From contig CANONN010000014.1 in NCBI GenBank assembly GCA_947567625.1, forward strand, positions 1-64,000: a stretch of 64,000 bases of DNA, given 5' to 3'. Below, piece after piece: positions 45,083 through 54,634 of the stretch. The notes under the pieces were generated by a model. It was not told the origin of the DNA and made no database searches. It saw only the letters and a list, made by a program, of their open reading frames with translations. Numbering within the stretch: the stretch's first letter is position 1; each line of letters starts with the position of its first letter. This DNA comes from an uncultured Roseburia sp. GTDB lineage: Bacteria > Bacillota > Clostridia > Lachnospirales > Lachnospiraceae. The position numbers and the translations under genes were made by a program.

Positions 45083-45340
45083 GTGGAAGAAAGAAATCTT
45101 AGAAAAACACGTATCGGTATTGTTGTGAGCGACAAAATGGACAAAACGGTTGTCGTTGCAATTCAGGACAACGTGAGACATCCGCTCTACAACAAGATCG
45201 TTAAGAAAACTTATAAATTAAAAGCTCATGACGAGAATAACGAGTGTAAGATGGGTGACAAAGTCAAAGTAATGGAAACAAGACCATTGTCTAAGGACAA
45301 GAGATGGAGACTTGTAGAGATCATGGAAAGAGCAAAATAA
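45083..45340 (+). CDS. rpsQ: Small-subunit ribosomal protein S17 (uS17)
   Basis: 85 residues starting at GTG with AAGGAG upstream. [20 protein letters not shown] and [19 protein letters not shown] are S17 hallmarks (OB fold). It binds 16S helix 11 and is an early assembly protein. Confidence 0.97.
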   Translation: MEERNLRKTRIGIVVSDKMDKTVVVAIQDNVRHPLYNKIVKKTYKLKAHDENNECKMGDKVKVMETRPLSKDKRWRLVEIMERAK

Positions 45341-45359
45341 TAAAAGGGAGGCTACAAGC

Positions 45360-45728
45360 ATGGTACAACAGGAAAGTAGACTTAGGGTAGCCGATAACAC
45401 AGGGGCGAAAGAGTTGCTCGTTATCCGTGTTATGGGTGGTTCTACCAGAAGATATGCGAATATTGGCGATATTATTGTTGCTACGGTCAAAGATGCAACA
45501 CCAGGCGGTGTTGTCAAAAAAGGTGACGTCGTAAAAGCTGTAGTTGTTCGTTCCGTAAAAGGTGCGCGTCGCAAAGACGGTTCCTATATCAAATTCGATG
45601 AGAACGCTGCTGTTATTATCAAGGATGACAAAACTCCGAGAGGAACCCGTATTTTTGGACCGGTAGCGAGAGAGCTTCGTGAGAAACAGTTTATGAAGAT
45701 TGTTTCTTTGGCTCCGGAAGTATTGTAG
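45360..45728 (+). CDS. rplN: Large-subunit ribosomal protein L14 (uL14)
   Basis: 122 residues beginning [20 protein letters not shown], with [31 protein letters not shown] in the centre, an invariant signature. It forms part of the 50S interface beside L19. Usual length and order. Confidence 0.98.
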   Translation: MVQQESRLRVADNTGAKELLVIRVMGGSTRRYANIGDIIVATVKDATPGGVVKKGDVVKAVVVRSVKGARRKDGSYIKFDENAAVIIKDDKTPRGTRIFGPVARELREKQFMKIVSLAPEVL

Positions 45729-45739
45729 GAGGACAAGAT

Positions 45740-46051
45740 ATGGCAACCATGAAAATAAAAAAAGGCGATCTGGTAAAGGTGATCGCCGGTAAAGATAAAG
45801 ACAAAGAGGGCAAGGTAATTGCCATCAATAAGGCAAAAAACACGGTACTTGTGGAAGGCGTGAATATGATTACAAAGCACGCAAAACCGAGTATGGCGAA
45901 CCAGCAGGGCGGTATCATCCATCAGGAAGGGCCGGTAGATCTTTCAAATGTCATGTATGTTCATAAGGGAAAAGCTACGAGAGTTGGCTTCAAGATGGAC
46001 GGAGATAAGAAAGTTCGTTTCGCAAAATCTACAGGTGAAGTCATTGACTAA
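45740..46051 (+). CDS. rplX: Large-subunit ribosomal protein L24 (uL24)
   Basis: 103 residues with GGAGG upstream. The KOW segment [24 protein letters not shown] and [14 protein letters not shown] are L24 hallmarks. An assembly-initiator protein of the 50S subunit. Confidence 0.97.
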   Translation: MATMKIKKGDLVKVIAGKDKDKEGKVIAINKAKNTVLVEGVNMITKHAKPSMANQQGGIIHQEGPVDLSNVMYVHKGKATRVGFKMDGDKKVRFAKSTGEVID

Positions 46052-46074
46052 TATTTAGAGAGGAGGCCAATCAG

Positions 46075-46614
46075 GTGAGCAGACTGAAAGAACAGTACCA
46101 GAACGAAATCGTTGATGCGATGATGAAAAAGTTTGGATATAAAAATATTATGGAAGTGCCGAAGCTCGACAAGATCGTTGTCAATATGGGCGTTGGGGAA
46201 GCCAAAGAGAATGCAAAGATATTGGAGGCTGCCATTAAGGATATGGAGGCGATCACAGGCCAGAAAGCCGTATCCACCAAAGCAAAGAACTCTGTGGCAA
46301 ACTTTAAGATCAGAGAGGGCATGGCAATCGGCTGTAAGACAACGCTGCGCGGCGAGAAGATGTATGAGTTTTTAGACAGATTAGTCAATCTGGCATTGCC
46401 CCGTGTGCGCGACTTCCGAGGTGTAAATCCCAATGCATTTGACGGCCGTGGAAATTACGCGCTCGGTATCAAGGAGCAGTTGATTTTCCCGGAGATCGAG
46501 TATGATAAGATCGATAAGGTGCGCGGTATGGATATCATCTTTGTTACAACTGCAAAGACAGACGAAGAAGCTCGTGAGTTATTGACATTGTTCAATATGC
46601 CGTTTGCTAAATAG
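46075..46614 (+). CDS. rplE: Large-subunit ribosomal protein L5 (uL5)
   Basis: 179 residues from GTG 46075, with GAGGAGG upstream. It contains [16 protein letters not shown], the [22 protein letters not shown] loop, and the C-terminal [17 protein letters not shown]. It binds 5S rRNA. Usual place and length. Confidence 0.98.
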   Translation: MSRLKEQYQNEIVDAMMKKFGYKNIMEVPKLDKIVVNMGVGEAKENAKILEAAIKDMEAITGQKAVSTKAKNSVANFKIREGMAIGCKTTLRGEKMYEFLDRLVNLALPRVRDFRGVNPNAFDGRGNYALGIKEQLIFPEIEYDKIDKVRGMDIIFVTTAKTDEEARELLTLFNMPFAK

Positions 46615-46629
46615 TAGGAGGGAGTTTTA

Positions 46630-46815
46630 ATGGCTAAAACATCTATGAAAATAAAACAGCAGCGTAAACAGAAATTCTCTACCAGAGAATACACACGTTG
46701 CAGGATTTGTGGACGTCCACATTCTGTTTTAAGAAAATACGGAATCTGTAGAGTATGTTTCCGTGAATTAGCATACAAAGGCCAGATACCAGGCGTTAAG
46801 AAAGCAAGCTGGTAA
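46630..46815 (+). CDS. rpsZ: Small-subunit ribosomal protein S14, zinc type
   Basis: 61 residues with GGAGGGAG upstream. Two CxxC pairs (CRIC and CRVC) hold a zinc ion, as in the short type Z form of S14 found in Bacillota. A zinc-free paralogue may exist elsewhere in the genome. Located in the standard slot between rplE and rpsH. Confidence 0.97.
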   Translation: MAKTSMKIKQQRKQKFSTREYTRCRICGRPHSVLRKYGICRVCFRELAYKGQIPGVKKASW

Positions 46816-46870
46816 AAGACTTAGCGTTGCAAAGTCGCAGTATTATTATATCAAGGAGGAAATATACATC

Positions 46871-47272
46871 ATGACAACAAGTGATCCAATCGCAGATATG
46901 CTTACAAGAATCCGTAATGCAAATACTGCAAAACACGATACAGTCGATGTACCTGCATCCAGGATGAAGATCGCTATCGCAGATATTCTTGTGAATGAAG
47001 GATACATTGCAAAATATGATATTGTTGAAGATGGCAACTTCAAAACGATACGCATCACATTGAAATATGGCGCGGATAAGAACGAGAAAATTATTACAGG
47101 CATCAAGAGAATCTCTAAACCGGGTCTGCGCGTGTACGCCGGCAAAGAGGAGCTCCCGAGAGTTCTCGGTGGTCTGGGTATCGCCATCCTGTCCACAAAC
47201 CAGGGAATTATCACGGACAAAGAGGCGAGAAAGCTTCAGGTCGGCGGCGAAGTATTAGCGTTTGTTTGGTAA
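46871..47272 (+). CDS. rpsH: Small-subunit ribosomal protein S8 (uS8)
   Basis: 133 residues with AAGGAGG upstream. It starts [21 protein letters not shown] and ends with GVSTNQG-like [27 protein letters not shown], both S8 blocks. S8 is a known translational repressor of spc-type operons. A 208-bp repeat-bearing spacer follows. Confidence 0.97.
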   Translation: MTTSDPIADMLTRIRNANTAKHDTVDVPASRMKIAIADILVNEGYIAKYDIVEDGNFKTIRITLKYGADKNEKIITGIKRISKPGLRVYAGKEELPRVLGGLGIAILSTNQGIITDKEARKLQVGGEVLAFVW

Positions 47273-47480
47273 AAAAATTTTGCCCGCCATTGGACGGACA
47301 AAAAAATTAATCGTCATTGGACGGATAAATTTGGAAGAACGTTCCGTTCTTCCGCGTTATTGGCAGAATGGACGGACAAAAAATTTTATCGTCATTGGAC
47401 GGACAAAAAAATTTGCCGTCATTATGGCAATATAAAAAGTTTATTGGATATTTAATAAGTAAAATTTAGGAGGTACGGGC
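47273..47480 (+). repeat. Direct-repeat spacer between rpsH and rplF
   Basis: Four copies of a GTCATTGGACGGACAAAAAA-like segment (starting near 47286, 47312, 47364 and 47390) plus a short fifth partial near 47418 sit in the spacer, with a perfect hairpin GGAAGAACG-TTC-CGTTCTTCC (47333-47353) between the second and third. Such a repeat block inside the spc operon is unusual. It may be an mRNA structure or a small repeat insertion. Confidence 0.85.
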
Positions 47481-48020
47481 ATGTCACGTATAGGAAGAAT
47501 GCCAATCGCAGTTCCGGCTGGTGTGACAGTCGATATTGCAGAAAATAATCATGTGACTGTAAAAGGTCCCAAGGGAACTCTGGAGAGAACCCTTCCATCT
47601 GAGATGGAGATCAAATTAGAGGGCAGCGAGATTACGGTAACAAGACCTAATGATTTGAAGAGAATGAAATCCTTGCACGGATTGACAAGAACACTGCTCA
47701 ACAATATGGTTGTCGGTGTGACAGACGGATTTACGAAGCAGCTGGAAGTAAACGGCGTGGGTTACAGAGCTTCCAAGGCCGGAAACGTATTAACACTGAA
47801 CTTGGGATATTCTCATCCGGTTGAGATGACCGATCCGGAAGGATTGGAGTCCAAAGTCGATGGAAATAAAATCATTGTATCAGGTATCGATAAAGAAAAA
47901 GTTGGCCAATACGCAGCGGAGATCAGAGATAAGAGAAGACCTGAGCCTTACAAAGGAAAAGGTATCAAATATGCTGATGAAGTTATTAGACGTAAAGTTG
48001 GTAAGACTGGTAAGAAATAA
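47481..48020 (+). CDS. rplF: Large-subunit ribosomal protein L6 (uL6)
   Basis: 179 residues with GGAGG upstream. [18 protein letters not shown], the [12 protein letters not shown] turn and the terminal [21 protein letters not shown] are invariant. It contacts the GTPase-factor site of the 50S subunit. Confidence 0.98.
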   Translation: MSRIGRMPIAVPAGVTVDIAENNHVTVKGPKGTLERTLPSEMEIKLEGSEITVTRPNDLKRMKSLHGLTRTLLNNMVVGVTDGFTKQLEVNGVGYRASKAGNVLTLNLGYSHPVEMTDPEGLESKVDGNKIIVSGIDKEKVGQYAAEIRDKRRPEPYKGKGIKYADEVIRRKVGKTGKK

Positions 48021-48038
48021 TTAAAGGAGTGACGAAAA

Positions 48039-48407
48039 ATGGTTAGTAAGAAATCAAGAACAGCAGTTCGCGAAAATAAACATAGAAGAATGCGTCATCA
48101 TCTTGCAGGCACTGCAGAGAGACCACGTTTAGCTGTTTTCAGAAGTAATAATCATATGTACGCTCAGATTATTGATGATACAGTTGGCAATACACTTGTT
48201 TCTGCGTCTACGCTTGAGAAAGATGTAAAGGCAGAATTGGAGAAGACTAATAACGTTGACGCAGCAGCACATCTTGGTACTGTAATTGCAAAAAAGGCAT
48301 TAGACAAGGGTATCACAGCAGTTGTCTTTGATCGAGGCGGTTTCATATATCAGGGTAAGATTAAGGCATTAGCCGAAGCAGCAAGAGAAGCTGGATTAGA
48401 CTTTTAA
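48039..48407 (+). CDS. rplR: Large-subunit ribosomal protein L18 (uL18)
   Basis: 122 residues with AAAGGAG upstream. [34 protein letters not shown] and the C-terminal [26 protein letters not shown] are diagnostic for the 5S-rRNA-binding L18. Standard order between rplF and rpsE. Confidence 0.98.
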   Translation: MVSKKSRTAVRENKHRRMRHHLAGTAERPRLAVFRSNNHMYAQIIDDTVGNTLVSASTLEKDVKAELEKTNNVDAAAHLGTVIAKKALDKGITAVVFDRGGFIYQGKIKALAEAAREAGLDF

Positions 48408-48424
48408 TAGGAGGAAACGCAAAC

Positions 48425-48934
48425 ATGAAACGTGAAATCATTGATGCTAGTCAATTGGAATTAAATGAAAAAGTGGTATCAATTAAACGTGTAACAAAAG
48501 TTGTTAAGGGTGGACGTAATATGCGTTTTACAGCTTTAGTTGTTGTCGGCGACGGCAATGGCCATGTTGGTGCTGGACTGGGAAAAGCAACTGAGATTCC
48601 TGAGGCGATCCGCAAAGGAAAAGAGGATGCGATCAAGAAGCTCATCACGGTAAAACTGGATGACGTCGACAGTATCACACATGATGTTACAGGAAAGCAT
48701 ACGGGGGCATCTGTTTTATTAAAGAAGTCACCGGAAGGTACTGGTATCATCGCCGGCGGACCTGCGCGTAATGTGTGTGAGCTGGCAGGCATCCGAAATA
48801 TCCGTACCAAGTCCTTAGGTTCCAACAATAAACAGAACGTAGTTCTTGCGACAATAAACGCTTTAGGCCAGTTAAAGTCCCCGGAGGAAGTAGCGAAGCT
48901 TCGCGGTAAATCCGTAGAAGAAGTCGTAGGTTAA
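48425..48934 (+). CDS. rpsE: Small-subunit ribosomal protein S5 (uS5)
   Basis: 169 residues with AGGAGG upstream. It contains the N-terminal dsRNA-binding segment [25 protein letters not shown] and the C-terminal [29 protein letters not shown]. It takes part in mRNA unwinding and accuracy. Standard order before rpmD. Confidence 0.98.
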   Translation: MKREIIDASQLELNEKVVSIKRVTKVVKGGRNMRFTALVVVGDGNGHVGAGLGKATEIPEAIRKGKEDAIKKLITVKLDDVDSITHDVTGKHTGASVLLKKSPEGTGIIAGGPARNVCELAGIRNIRTKSLGSNNKQNVVLATINALGQLKSPEEVAKLRGKSVEEVVG

Positions 48935-48982
48935 TGGAGACAATAACACGCGATTTTGAGCGGGAAAGGTATGGTTTTTGAA

Positions 48983-49168
48983 ATGGCAGAAAAGAAATTA
49001 AAAGTAACTTTAATTAAGTCCACTATTGGTGCTGTTCCAAAGAACAGAAAGACGATCGAGGCGCTTGGCCTTACCAAGCTGCACAAGACTGTCGAGCTTC
49101 CGGACAATGCGGCGACTGCGGGCGCGCTTCGCAAGGTAGCACCATATGTGAAAGTAGAAGAAATCTAA
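48983..49168 (+). CDS. rpmD: Large-subunit ribosomal protein L30 (uL30)
   Basis: 61 residues from the ATG at 48983, chosen because L30 proteins begin MA-K-L-VTL. An ATG at 48971 lies closer to GGGAAAGG and is a possible alternative (65 residues). The core [32 protein letters not shown] is diagnostic. Spacing of the ribosome binding site to the chosen start is long (about 13 bp), so the start is uncertain. Confidence 0.9.
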   Translation: MAEKKLKVTLIKSTIGAVPKNRKTIEALGLTKLHKTVELPDNAATAGALRKVAPYVKVEEI

Positions 49169-49185
49169 TCAGATAAGGAGGTGTC

Positions 49186-49629
49186 ATGATGGACTTATCA
49201 AATTTACACGGAGCAGCAGGTTCCACACAAGGCGATAGATTCAGAAGAGGACGCGGACATGGTTCAGGAAACGGCAAGACTGCGGGCAAGGGCCACAAAG
49301 GACAGAAAGCTCGTTCCGGCGCACCGAGACCGGGGTTTGAGGGCGGTCAGATGCCGTTGTACAGAAGATTGCCAAAGAGAGGCTTCAAATGCAGGAATTC
49401 TAAAACGATCGTTGCAATTAACCTCTCGGCACTGGAGCGTTTTGATAACGATGCAGTAGTATCTGTGGATACATTAATGGAGGCCGGTATTGTTAAGAAT
49501 CCAAGAGATGGCGTTAAGATTCTTGGAAATGGTAAATTAACTAAGAAGCTTACAGTTCAGGCAGATGCTTTCAGTGCTAGTGCAAAAGAAAAAATTGAAG
49601 CTCTTGGTGGAAAAGCAGAGGTGATCTAA
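49186..49629 (+). CDS. rplO: Large-subunit ribosomal protein L15 (uL15)
   Basis: 147 residues with AAGGAGG upstream (two successive ATGs; the second at 49189 is equally possible). [30 protein letters not shown] and [16 protein letters not shown] are invariant L15 segments. It is a late 50S assembly protein. Its stop overlaps the secY start codon by one base. Confidence 0.97.
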   Translation: MMDLSNLHGAAGSTQGDRFRRGRGHGSGNGKTAGKGHKGQKARSGAPRPGFEGGQMPLYRRLPKRGFKCRNSKTIVAINLSALERFDNDAVVSVDTLMEAGIVKNPRDGVKILGNGKLTKKLTVQADAFSASAKEKIEALGGKAEVI

Positions 49630-50957
49630 TGCTCGAAACACTTCGCAATGCATTAAAGATTAAAGATATTCGCAGCAGAATTCTTTTTACATTCTTTATG
49701 TTGATTATTATCAGGATCGGAAGCCAGCTCCCGATTCCTGGTGTAAATAGTGAGCTGTTTGCACAGTGGTTTGCGGATTTGACAGCGGACGGTATGGGAT
49801 TTTTCGACGCAATTACCGGTGGTTCCTTTTACAATATGTCCCTCTTTGCGTTGAATATCACACCGTATATCACATCCTCCATTATCATGCAGCTCCTCAC
49901 GATTGCGATTCCAAAACTGGAAGAAATGCAGCGTGACGGGGAGGATGGGCGCAAGAAGATTGCAGAGATTACGAGATATGTGACCGTAGCGCTCGCGTTG
50001 ATCGAGGCAGTCGCTATGACGATCGGCTTCTACCGCGGCGGCTATTTAGAGTACACCAGCGGCGCTAAGAGTGTGATGGCATTTATCATGGTCGTATTCA
50101 CGTTGACGGCAGGTTCCGCCGTGTTAATGTGGATTGGCGAGCGTATCACGGAAAAGGGCGTCGGGAACGGTATCTCTATCGTGCTTGTCATCAATATTAT
50201 CTCCCGTATTCCGAACGATTTGGGTACGCTTTTTGAGCAGTTTGTCTCAGGAAAGACAATCCCCAAGGCGATCTTAGCGGCTGTGATTGTCATTGCCATT
50301 ATCGTCGGCATGGTGGTATTCGTCGTGTTCTTACAGGACGGCGAGAGAAGAATCCCCGTTCAGTATTCCAAGAAGCTGCAGGGAAGAAAACAGGTTGGTG
50401 GTCAGTCTACGCATATTCCGCTGAAAGTAAATACCAGCGGTGTGATTCCGGTCATTTTTGCACAGTCTCTGTTGCAGACGCCGGTTATCATTGCGAGTCT
50501 GATGGGAAAAGGAAATGGTACAGGAATCGGCAGCAAGATTTTGAAGGGAATGTCCCAGTCCAACTGGTGTAATCCCAACGAGATGATTTATTCGATCGGT
50601 CTTGTTGTCTATATCGCATTGATTATTGCATTTGCGTATTTCTATACGTCGATTACCTTTAATCCGTTGGAGATAGCAAATAATATGAAAAAAGCGGGCG
50701 GATTTATACCGGGTATCAGACCAGGAAAACCAACCAGTGATTATCTGAATCGTATATTGAACTATATTGTCTTTATAGGAGCTGTCGGACTGGCATTTAT
50801 CGCATTCGTACCGATCTTCTTTAACGGTGTGTTTGGGGCGGATGTTTCCTTTGGCGGAACGTCCATCATCATTATCGTCGGTGTGGTAATCGAGACATTA
50901 AAACAGATTGAGTCTCAGATGCGTGTGCGCTACTATAAGGGATTTTTGAGTGATTAA
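49629..50957 (+). CDS. secY: Preprotein translocase subunit SecY
   Basis: 442 residues, ATG overlapping the rplO stop. Ten transmembrane helices are evident. Diagnostic parts are the plug-region start IRSRILFTFFMLIIIRIGSQLPIPGVN, QDGERRIPVQYSKK, and the conserved C-terminal ESQMRVRYYKGF. It forms the protein-conducting channel with SecE/SecG. Placed between rplO and adk as in other Bacillota. Confidence 0.98.
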   Translation: MLETLRNALKIKDIRSRILFTFFMLIIIRIGSQLPIPGVNSELFAQWFADLTADGMGFFDAITGGSFYNMSLFALNITPYITSSIIMQLLTIAIPKLEEMQRDGEDGRKKIAEITRYVTVALALIEAVAMTIGFYRGGYLEYTSGAKSVMAFIMVVFTLTAGSAVLMWIGERITEKGVGNGISIVLVINIISRIPNDLGTLFEQFVSGKTIPKAILAAVIVIAIIVGMVVFVVFLQDGERRIPVQYSKKLQGRKQVGGQSTHIPLKVNTSGVIPVIFAQSLLQTPVIIASLMGKGNGTGIGSKILKGMSQSNWCNPNEMIYSIGLVVYIALIIAFAYFYTSITFNPLEIANNMKKAGGFIPGIRPGKPTSDYLNRILNYIVFIGAVGLAFIAFVPIFFNGVFGADVSFGGTSIIIIVGVVIETLKQIESQMRVRYYKGFLSD

Positions 50958-50997
50958 CCTGCGTGTGGCCTTGCTTGGGCCAGACGGAGTATTAAGA

Positions 50998-51027
50998 TAA
51001 CGCTGGACTTCTACAAGTTCAGCGTTA
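50998..51027 (+). promoter_or_regulatory. Hairpin between secY and adk
   Basis: TAACGCTG (50998-51005) pairs with CAGCGTTA (51020-51027), with a further ACTT/AAGT inner pair around the loop. No T-run follows, so it is more likely an mRNA processing or pause site than a terminator. Confidence 0.5.
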
Positions 51028-51095
51028 CTTGCATATAGGAAAGTTCAGAAAACAGCAACCGAGCGGATGCGGAACTAAATTGAGGAGGGTTTTAC

Positions 51096-51737
51096 ATGAA
51101 AATTATTATGTTGGGGGCGCCGGGCGCAGGAAAAGGGACACAGGCAAAGCAGATCGCGGATAAATACGGAATTCCGCACATCTCCACCGGAGACATCTTC
51201 CGGGCCAATATTAAAAACAATACCGAGCTGGGCCAGAAAGCAAAACAGTATATGGACCAGGGAATGTTGGTGCCCGACGAACTGACCTGTGATCTGGTGA
51301 TGGACAGAATCGGTGAAAAGGATTGTGAAAACGGCTTTGTGCTCGACGGTTTTCCGCGGACGATTCCGCAGGCCGAGGCGCTTGACGGCGCGCTGGGCAA
51401 AATCGGCCAGAAGATGGATTACGCGATTGATGTGGATGTGCCCGATGAAAATATTGTGGGACGCATGGGGGGCAGGCGTGCTTGCTTAAACTGCGGCGCG
51501 ACGTATCATGTGGTGTCTATCCCCACCAAGGTGGTGGGAATCTGTGACCGCTGCGGCAATCCGGTCGTGCTGCGCGATGACGATAAGCCGGAGACCGTAC
51601 AGAAGCGTTTGACTGTTTACCACGAGCAGACGCAGCCGCTTATTGACTATTATAACCGCCAGGGGATTTTAAAGACCGTGGACGGAACGCAGCCGATGGA
51701 AGCGGTATTTGCCGCTATTGTTGAGATTCTGGGATAA
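51096..51737 (+). CDS. adk: Adenylate kinase
   Basis: 213 residues with GAGGAGGG upstream. The P-loop GAPGAGKGTQ, the AMP-binding STGDIFRANI and the DGFPRT segment are present. The LID domain carries two CxxC pairs (CLNCG, CDRCG), the zinc-binding type common in Gram-positives. It balances ATP, ADP and AMP. Classic position after secY. Confidence 0.98.
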   Translation: MKIIMLGAPGAGKGTQAKQIADKYGIPHISTGDIFRANIKNNTELGQKAKQYMDQGMLVPDELTCDLVMDRIGEKDCENGFVLDGFPRTIPQAEALDGALGKIGQKMDYAIDVDVPDENIVGRMGGRRACLNCGATYHVVSIPTKVVGICDRCGNPVVLRDDDKPETVQKRLTVYHEQTQPLIDYYNRQGILKTVDGTQPMEAVFAAIVEILG

Positions 51738-51756
51738 TGGCAGGAGAGAACATAAC

Positions 51757-52545
51757 ATGTCAGTTACAGTGAAGACCCCGGAGGAGCTGGAATTGATGCG
51801 CAAGGCCGGGAAAATTTTGGCAAAAGTGCATGAGGAGCTTGGAAAAGTCATCAAGCCGGGGCTGTCAACGCGCGATATCGACCGCATCGGGGAGGAATTG
51901 ATTCGCAGTTACGGCTGTGAGCCGTCATTTAAGGGATATCAGGGATACCCGGCCTCGATCTGCGTTTCGGTCAACGAGGAAGTGGTGCATGGTATTCCCG
52001 ACAGCAGGCATTACATTGACGAGGGAGATATCGTCAGCCTGGATGCCGGGGTGATCTACCGGGGCTATCACTCCGACGCCGCGCGCACGCACGGCGTCGG
52101 GGAGATTTCCCAGGAAGCCAGGCTTTTGATTGAGCGCACGAGAGAGAGCTTTTTTGCGGGAATGAAATACGCAAAAGAGGGCAATCACCTGCATCAGATC
52201 TCCGGGGCAATCGGGACGTATGCAAAGCGCTTCGGTTACGGCGTGGTGCGCGATCTTTGCGGGCACGGCATCGGTTCCATGCTTCATGAGGAGCCACAGA
52301 TCCCCAACTACAAATGCCTGCGCAGGGGTATCAAGTTAAAGGCGGGCATGACGCTCGCCGTGGAGCCGATGATTAATCTGGGCACCGAGGATGTGGTCTG
52401 GCTCGATGATGATTGGACGGTCGTGACCGAGGATATGTCGCTGTCAGCCCATTATGAAAATACGATCGTGATTACCCGCGAGGGGCCGGAGATACTCACC
52501 TTGACCGAATCGGAACTGATTGACGGCGTGATCGAAAGCCTGTGA
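51757..52545 (+). CDS. map: Methionine aminopeptidase, type I
   Basis: 262 residues from the ATG at 51757 (GGAGAG upstream). Metal ligands are kept in DAGVIYRGYHSDAART (two Asp), GHGIG (His), EPMI (Glu) and the final YENTIVIT (Glu). It removes the N-terminal Met of nascent proteins. The classic secY-adk-map order is kept. An upstream ATG at 51709 within adk has no site. Confidence 0.97.
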   Translation: MSVTVKTPEELELMRKAGKILAKVHEELGKVIKPGLSTRDIDRIGEELIRSYGCEPSFKGYQGYPASICVSVNEEVVHGIPDSRHYIDEGDIVSLDAGVIYRGYHSDAARTHGVGEISQEARLLIERTRESFFAGMKYAKEGNHLHQISGAIGTYAKRFGYGVVRDLCGHGIGSMLHEEPQIPNYKCLRRGIKLKAGMTLAVEPMINLGTEDVVWLDDDWTVVTEDMSLSAHYENTIVITREGPEILTLTESELIDGVIESL

Positions 52546-52574
52546 AAGCAAAGAGGCAGGAGGAGCAGATAAGA

Positions 52575-52820
52575 ATGGAAATGGCAAAATCCCTGTCGGG
52601 GCATGACAAAGAACAGCTTTATGTGGTGATACGCGGGGATGGCGAGTTCGTGTATCTTGTAAACGGTGTGAACCGAACATTGGAGAAACCAAAGAAAAAG
52701 AACCGGAAGCATATACAGATCATAAAGAAGCTTCCGGGCGAGGTGATAGAATGTCTGTCAAGAGGGGTGACAGACCTAACCGCCAAACGGGCGATTAAAT
52801 TGTATGAACAGAATATGTAA
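52575..52820 (+). CDS. KOW-domain RNA-binding protein (ribosomal L14e-like)
   Basis: 81 residues from the ATG at 52575 (AGGAGGAG about 10 bp upstream), although a GTG at 52542 overlapping the map stop would give 92. The sequence DKEQLYVVIRGDGEFVYLVNGVNRTLEKPKKKN has the KOW/L14e-like beta core. It is commonly found between map and infA in Clostridia, and the exact ribosomal role is not established. Confidence 0.8.
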   Translation: MEMAKSLSGHDKEQLYVVIRGDGEFVYLVNGVNRTLEKPKKKNRKHIQIIKKLPGEVIECLSRGVTDLTAKRAIKLYEQNM

Positions 52821-52835
52821 ATGGAGGATTTGTGA

Positions 52836-53054
52836 ATGTCAAAAGCAGATGTGATCGAAGTAGAAGGAACAGTTGTGGAGAAGCTGCCCAATGCCTTTTT
52901 TAAAGTGGAATTGGAAAACGGGCATCAGATACTGGCAACCATCAGCGGCAAGCTTCGCATGAATTTTATTCGGATTTTGCCGGGTGATAAAGTTACGATA
53001 GAGATGTCCCCGTACGATTTGACGAAAGGAAGAATCATCTGGAGAGACAAATAA
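52836..53054 (+). CDS. infA: Translation initiation factor IF-1
   Basis: 72 residues with GGAGG upstream. The S1-type OB fold is seen in [29 protein letters not shown] and ends GRIIWRDK. It assists IF-2 and IF-3 at the A site. Standard place after map. Confidence 0.98.
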   Translation: MSKADVIEVEGTVVEKLPNAFFKVELENGHQILATISGKLRMNFIRILPGDKVTIEMSPYDLTKGRIIWRDK

Positions 53055-53084
53055 AAATGTAGACAAGAAATGTTGAAAAGAAGG

Positions 53085-53113
53085 TTGACATTTTTTTCAT
53101 ACAGTGCTATTAT
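53085..53113 (+). promoter_or_regulatory. Internal promoter before rpmJ-rpsM-rpoA
   Basis: TTGACA (53085-53090) and TATTAT (53108-53113) have a 17-bp spacer, 120 bp before rpmJ and just after infA. It probably drives the alpha-operon segment. Confidence 0.85.
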
Positions 53114-53232
53114 GGTAGTCGGACACTTTTGGATAGTGCCTTTTTGTGTGCGCCCGATTTTAGGCGGAATATCATACAAAAGAGCTCTAAATAGTAGCCA
53201 CCGTGTGGTTACATAAGAAAGGAGGATTTGCT

Positions 53233-53346
53233 GTGAAGGTAAGATCATCAGTTAAGCCTATTTGCGAAAAATGCAAAGTCATTAAAAGAAAAGGAAGCAT
53301 CAGAATTATCTGTGAGAATCCGAAACACAAACAGCGCCAGGGTTAA
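53233..53346 (+). CDS. rpmJ: Large-subunit ribosomal protein L36 (bL36)
   Basis: 37 residues from GTG at 53233, with AAAGGAGG upstream. [20 protein letters not shown] and [14 protein letters not shown] carry the CxxC...C...H zinc ligands of L36. The gene is short and uses GTG, so simple scans miss it. It stands in its standard place between infA and rpsM. Confidence 0.97.
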   Translation: MKVRSSVKPICEKCKVIKRKGSIRIICENPKHKQRQG

Positions 53347-53685
53347 TGCCTTGCGCCGGAGCAATCAATATGTGCGGCTGCAGTGAAACGCCCGGACGGG
53401 TTGACATCACTGTTATCATATGAGACAGCAGGGATAGCTGCTTTTTGCAGTTTGCATACCGAAGACTGCAAAAAGAATCATCCAAATATTGGGAAAAATG
53501 GGTCGGCACACATTTCAGGCCGTAGGACAGCGGAGCTGCCGGGCGTCATTTTTTTCTGTGGGTCCGCAGGGCAATTATTTGCCGCGGCGATAAAGCCATG
53601 ATGTCAAATGGCTTGTTTCAAATATTAGAATCAGAAAACGATTGGTGCGTATGCGCCAGATAAATTAATGGAGGTTCAAAAACAC
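53347..53685 (+). other. Spacer between rpmJ and rpsM (339 bp)
   Basis: No convincing gene is seen; a 72-codon frame here has no ribosome binding site. It contains one clear hairpin, CTTTTTGCAGT (53441-53451) with ACTGCAAAAAG (53465-53475). A gap of this size inside an alpha operon is larger than usual and may hold a regulatory leader for rpsM. Confidence 0.6.
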
Positions 53686-54054
53686 ATGGCTCGTATTGCA
53701 GGTGTAGATTTACCAAGAGAAAAACGTGTTGAAATCGGTTTAACATACATCTACGGAATCGGTAGAACAAGTTCTAACCGTATCCTCGCTGAGGCAAAAG
53801 TGGACCCTAACACGCGTGTTAGAGATCTCACGGACGACGAGGTGAAGAGAATCAGTGCAGTGATTGATGAGACACAGACGGTAGAGGGTGATTTGAGAAG
53901 AGAGATCGCCATGAACATTAAGAGACTTCAGGAAATCGGATGCTACCGCGGTATCCGTCACAGGAAGGGCCTTCCGGTTCGTGGGCAGAAGACAAAGACA
54001 AATGCAAGAACCCGCAAAGGTCCGAAGAGAACCGTGGCGAACAAAAAGAAATAA
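53686..54054 (+). CDS. rpsM: Small-subunit ribosomal protein S13 (uS13)
   Basis: 122 residues from the ATG at 53686 (ATGGAGG upstream); a longer frame from 53668 starts within that site. [25 protein letters not shown] and the C-terminal [21 protein letters not shown] are invariant S13 parts. It contacts tRNA and the 50S subunit. Confidence 0.98.
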   Translation: MARIAGVDLPREKRVEIGLTYIYGIGRTSSNRILAEAKVDPNTRVRDLTDDEVKRISAVIDETQTVEGDLRREIAMNIKRLQEIGCYRGIRHRKGLPVRGQKTKTNARTRKGPKRTVANKKK

Positions 54055-54222
54055 AAATCTTCTGAAAAAGTAGTTTGCGAAGAAATAAAAAGCAGTTGTG
54101 TATTGATAGTTTGTAATTGTTCGGGACGGTTTCACGAATCGCAGCAGCATGGCTGGCGACAGCTGTGTGGGCGCCGGGCAGTTATGTTTGATTATTTAGA
54201 GAGAAAGTAGGTTAGTTTAGAT

Positions 54223-54615
54223 ATGGCTAAAGTTACAAAAAAAGTGACAAAGAAGCGTGTAAAGAAAAACGTTGAACGCGGACAGGCACATATTCAGTCA
54301 TCTTTCAATAACACGATCGTGACGATCACAGATGCTGAGGGAAATGCTTTATCATGGGCAAGTGCCGGTGGTCTTGGATTCAGAGGTTCAAGGAAATCTA
54401 CTCCATATGCTGCACAGATGGCAGCAGAGACAGCTACAAAGGCTGCTTTAATCCATGGTTTGAAGACAGTAGACGTTATGGTAAAAGGACCGGGTTCCGG
54501 CAGAGAAGCGGCAATCCGTGCGCTTTCCGCATGCGGCCTTGAGGTTACGAGTATCAGAGACGTAACACCGGTACCTCATAATGGATGTCGTCCACCAAAA
54601 CGCAGAAGAGTTTAA
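54223..54615 (+). CDS. rpsK: Small-subunit ribosomal protein S11 (uS11)
   Basis: 130 residues, basic N-terminus [14 protein letters not shown], then [25 protein letters not shown] and the C-terminal [16 protein letters not shown]. It lines the mRNA exit side of the 30S platform. A 168-bp spacer precedes it. Confidence 0.98.
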   Translation: MAKVTKKVTKKRVKKNVERGQAHIQSSFNNTIVTITDAEGNALSWASAGGLGFRGSRKSTPYAAQMAAETATKAALIHGLKTVDVMVKGPGSGREAAIRALSACGLEVTSIRDVTPVPHNGCRPPKRRRV

Positions 54616-54634
54616 TTAGGAGGTAGAGTCTAAA

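Noticed and set aside
53383-53601. 72-codon open frame between rpmJ and rpsM
   Set aside because: It has no ribosome binding site and no family resemblance; the stretch is better seen as a leader.
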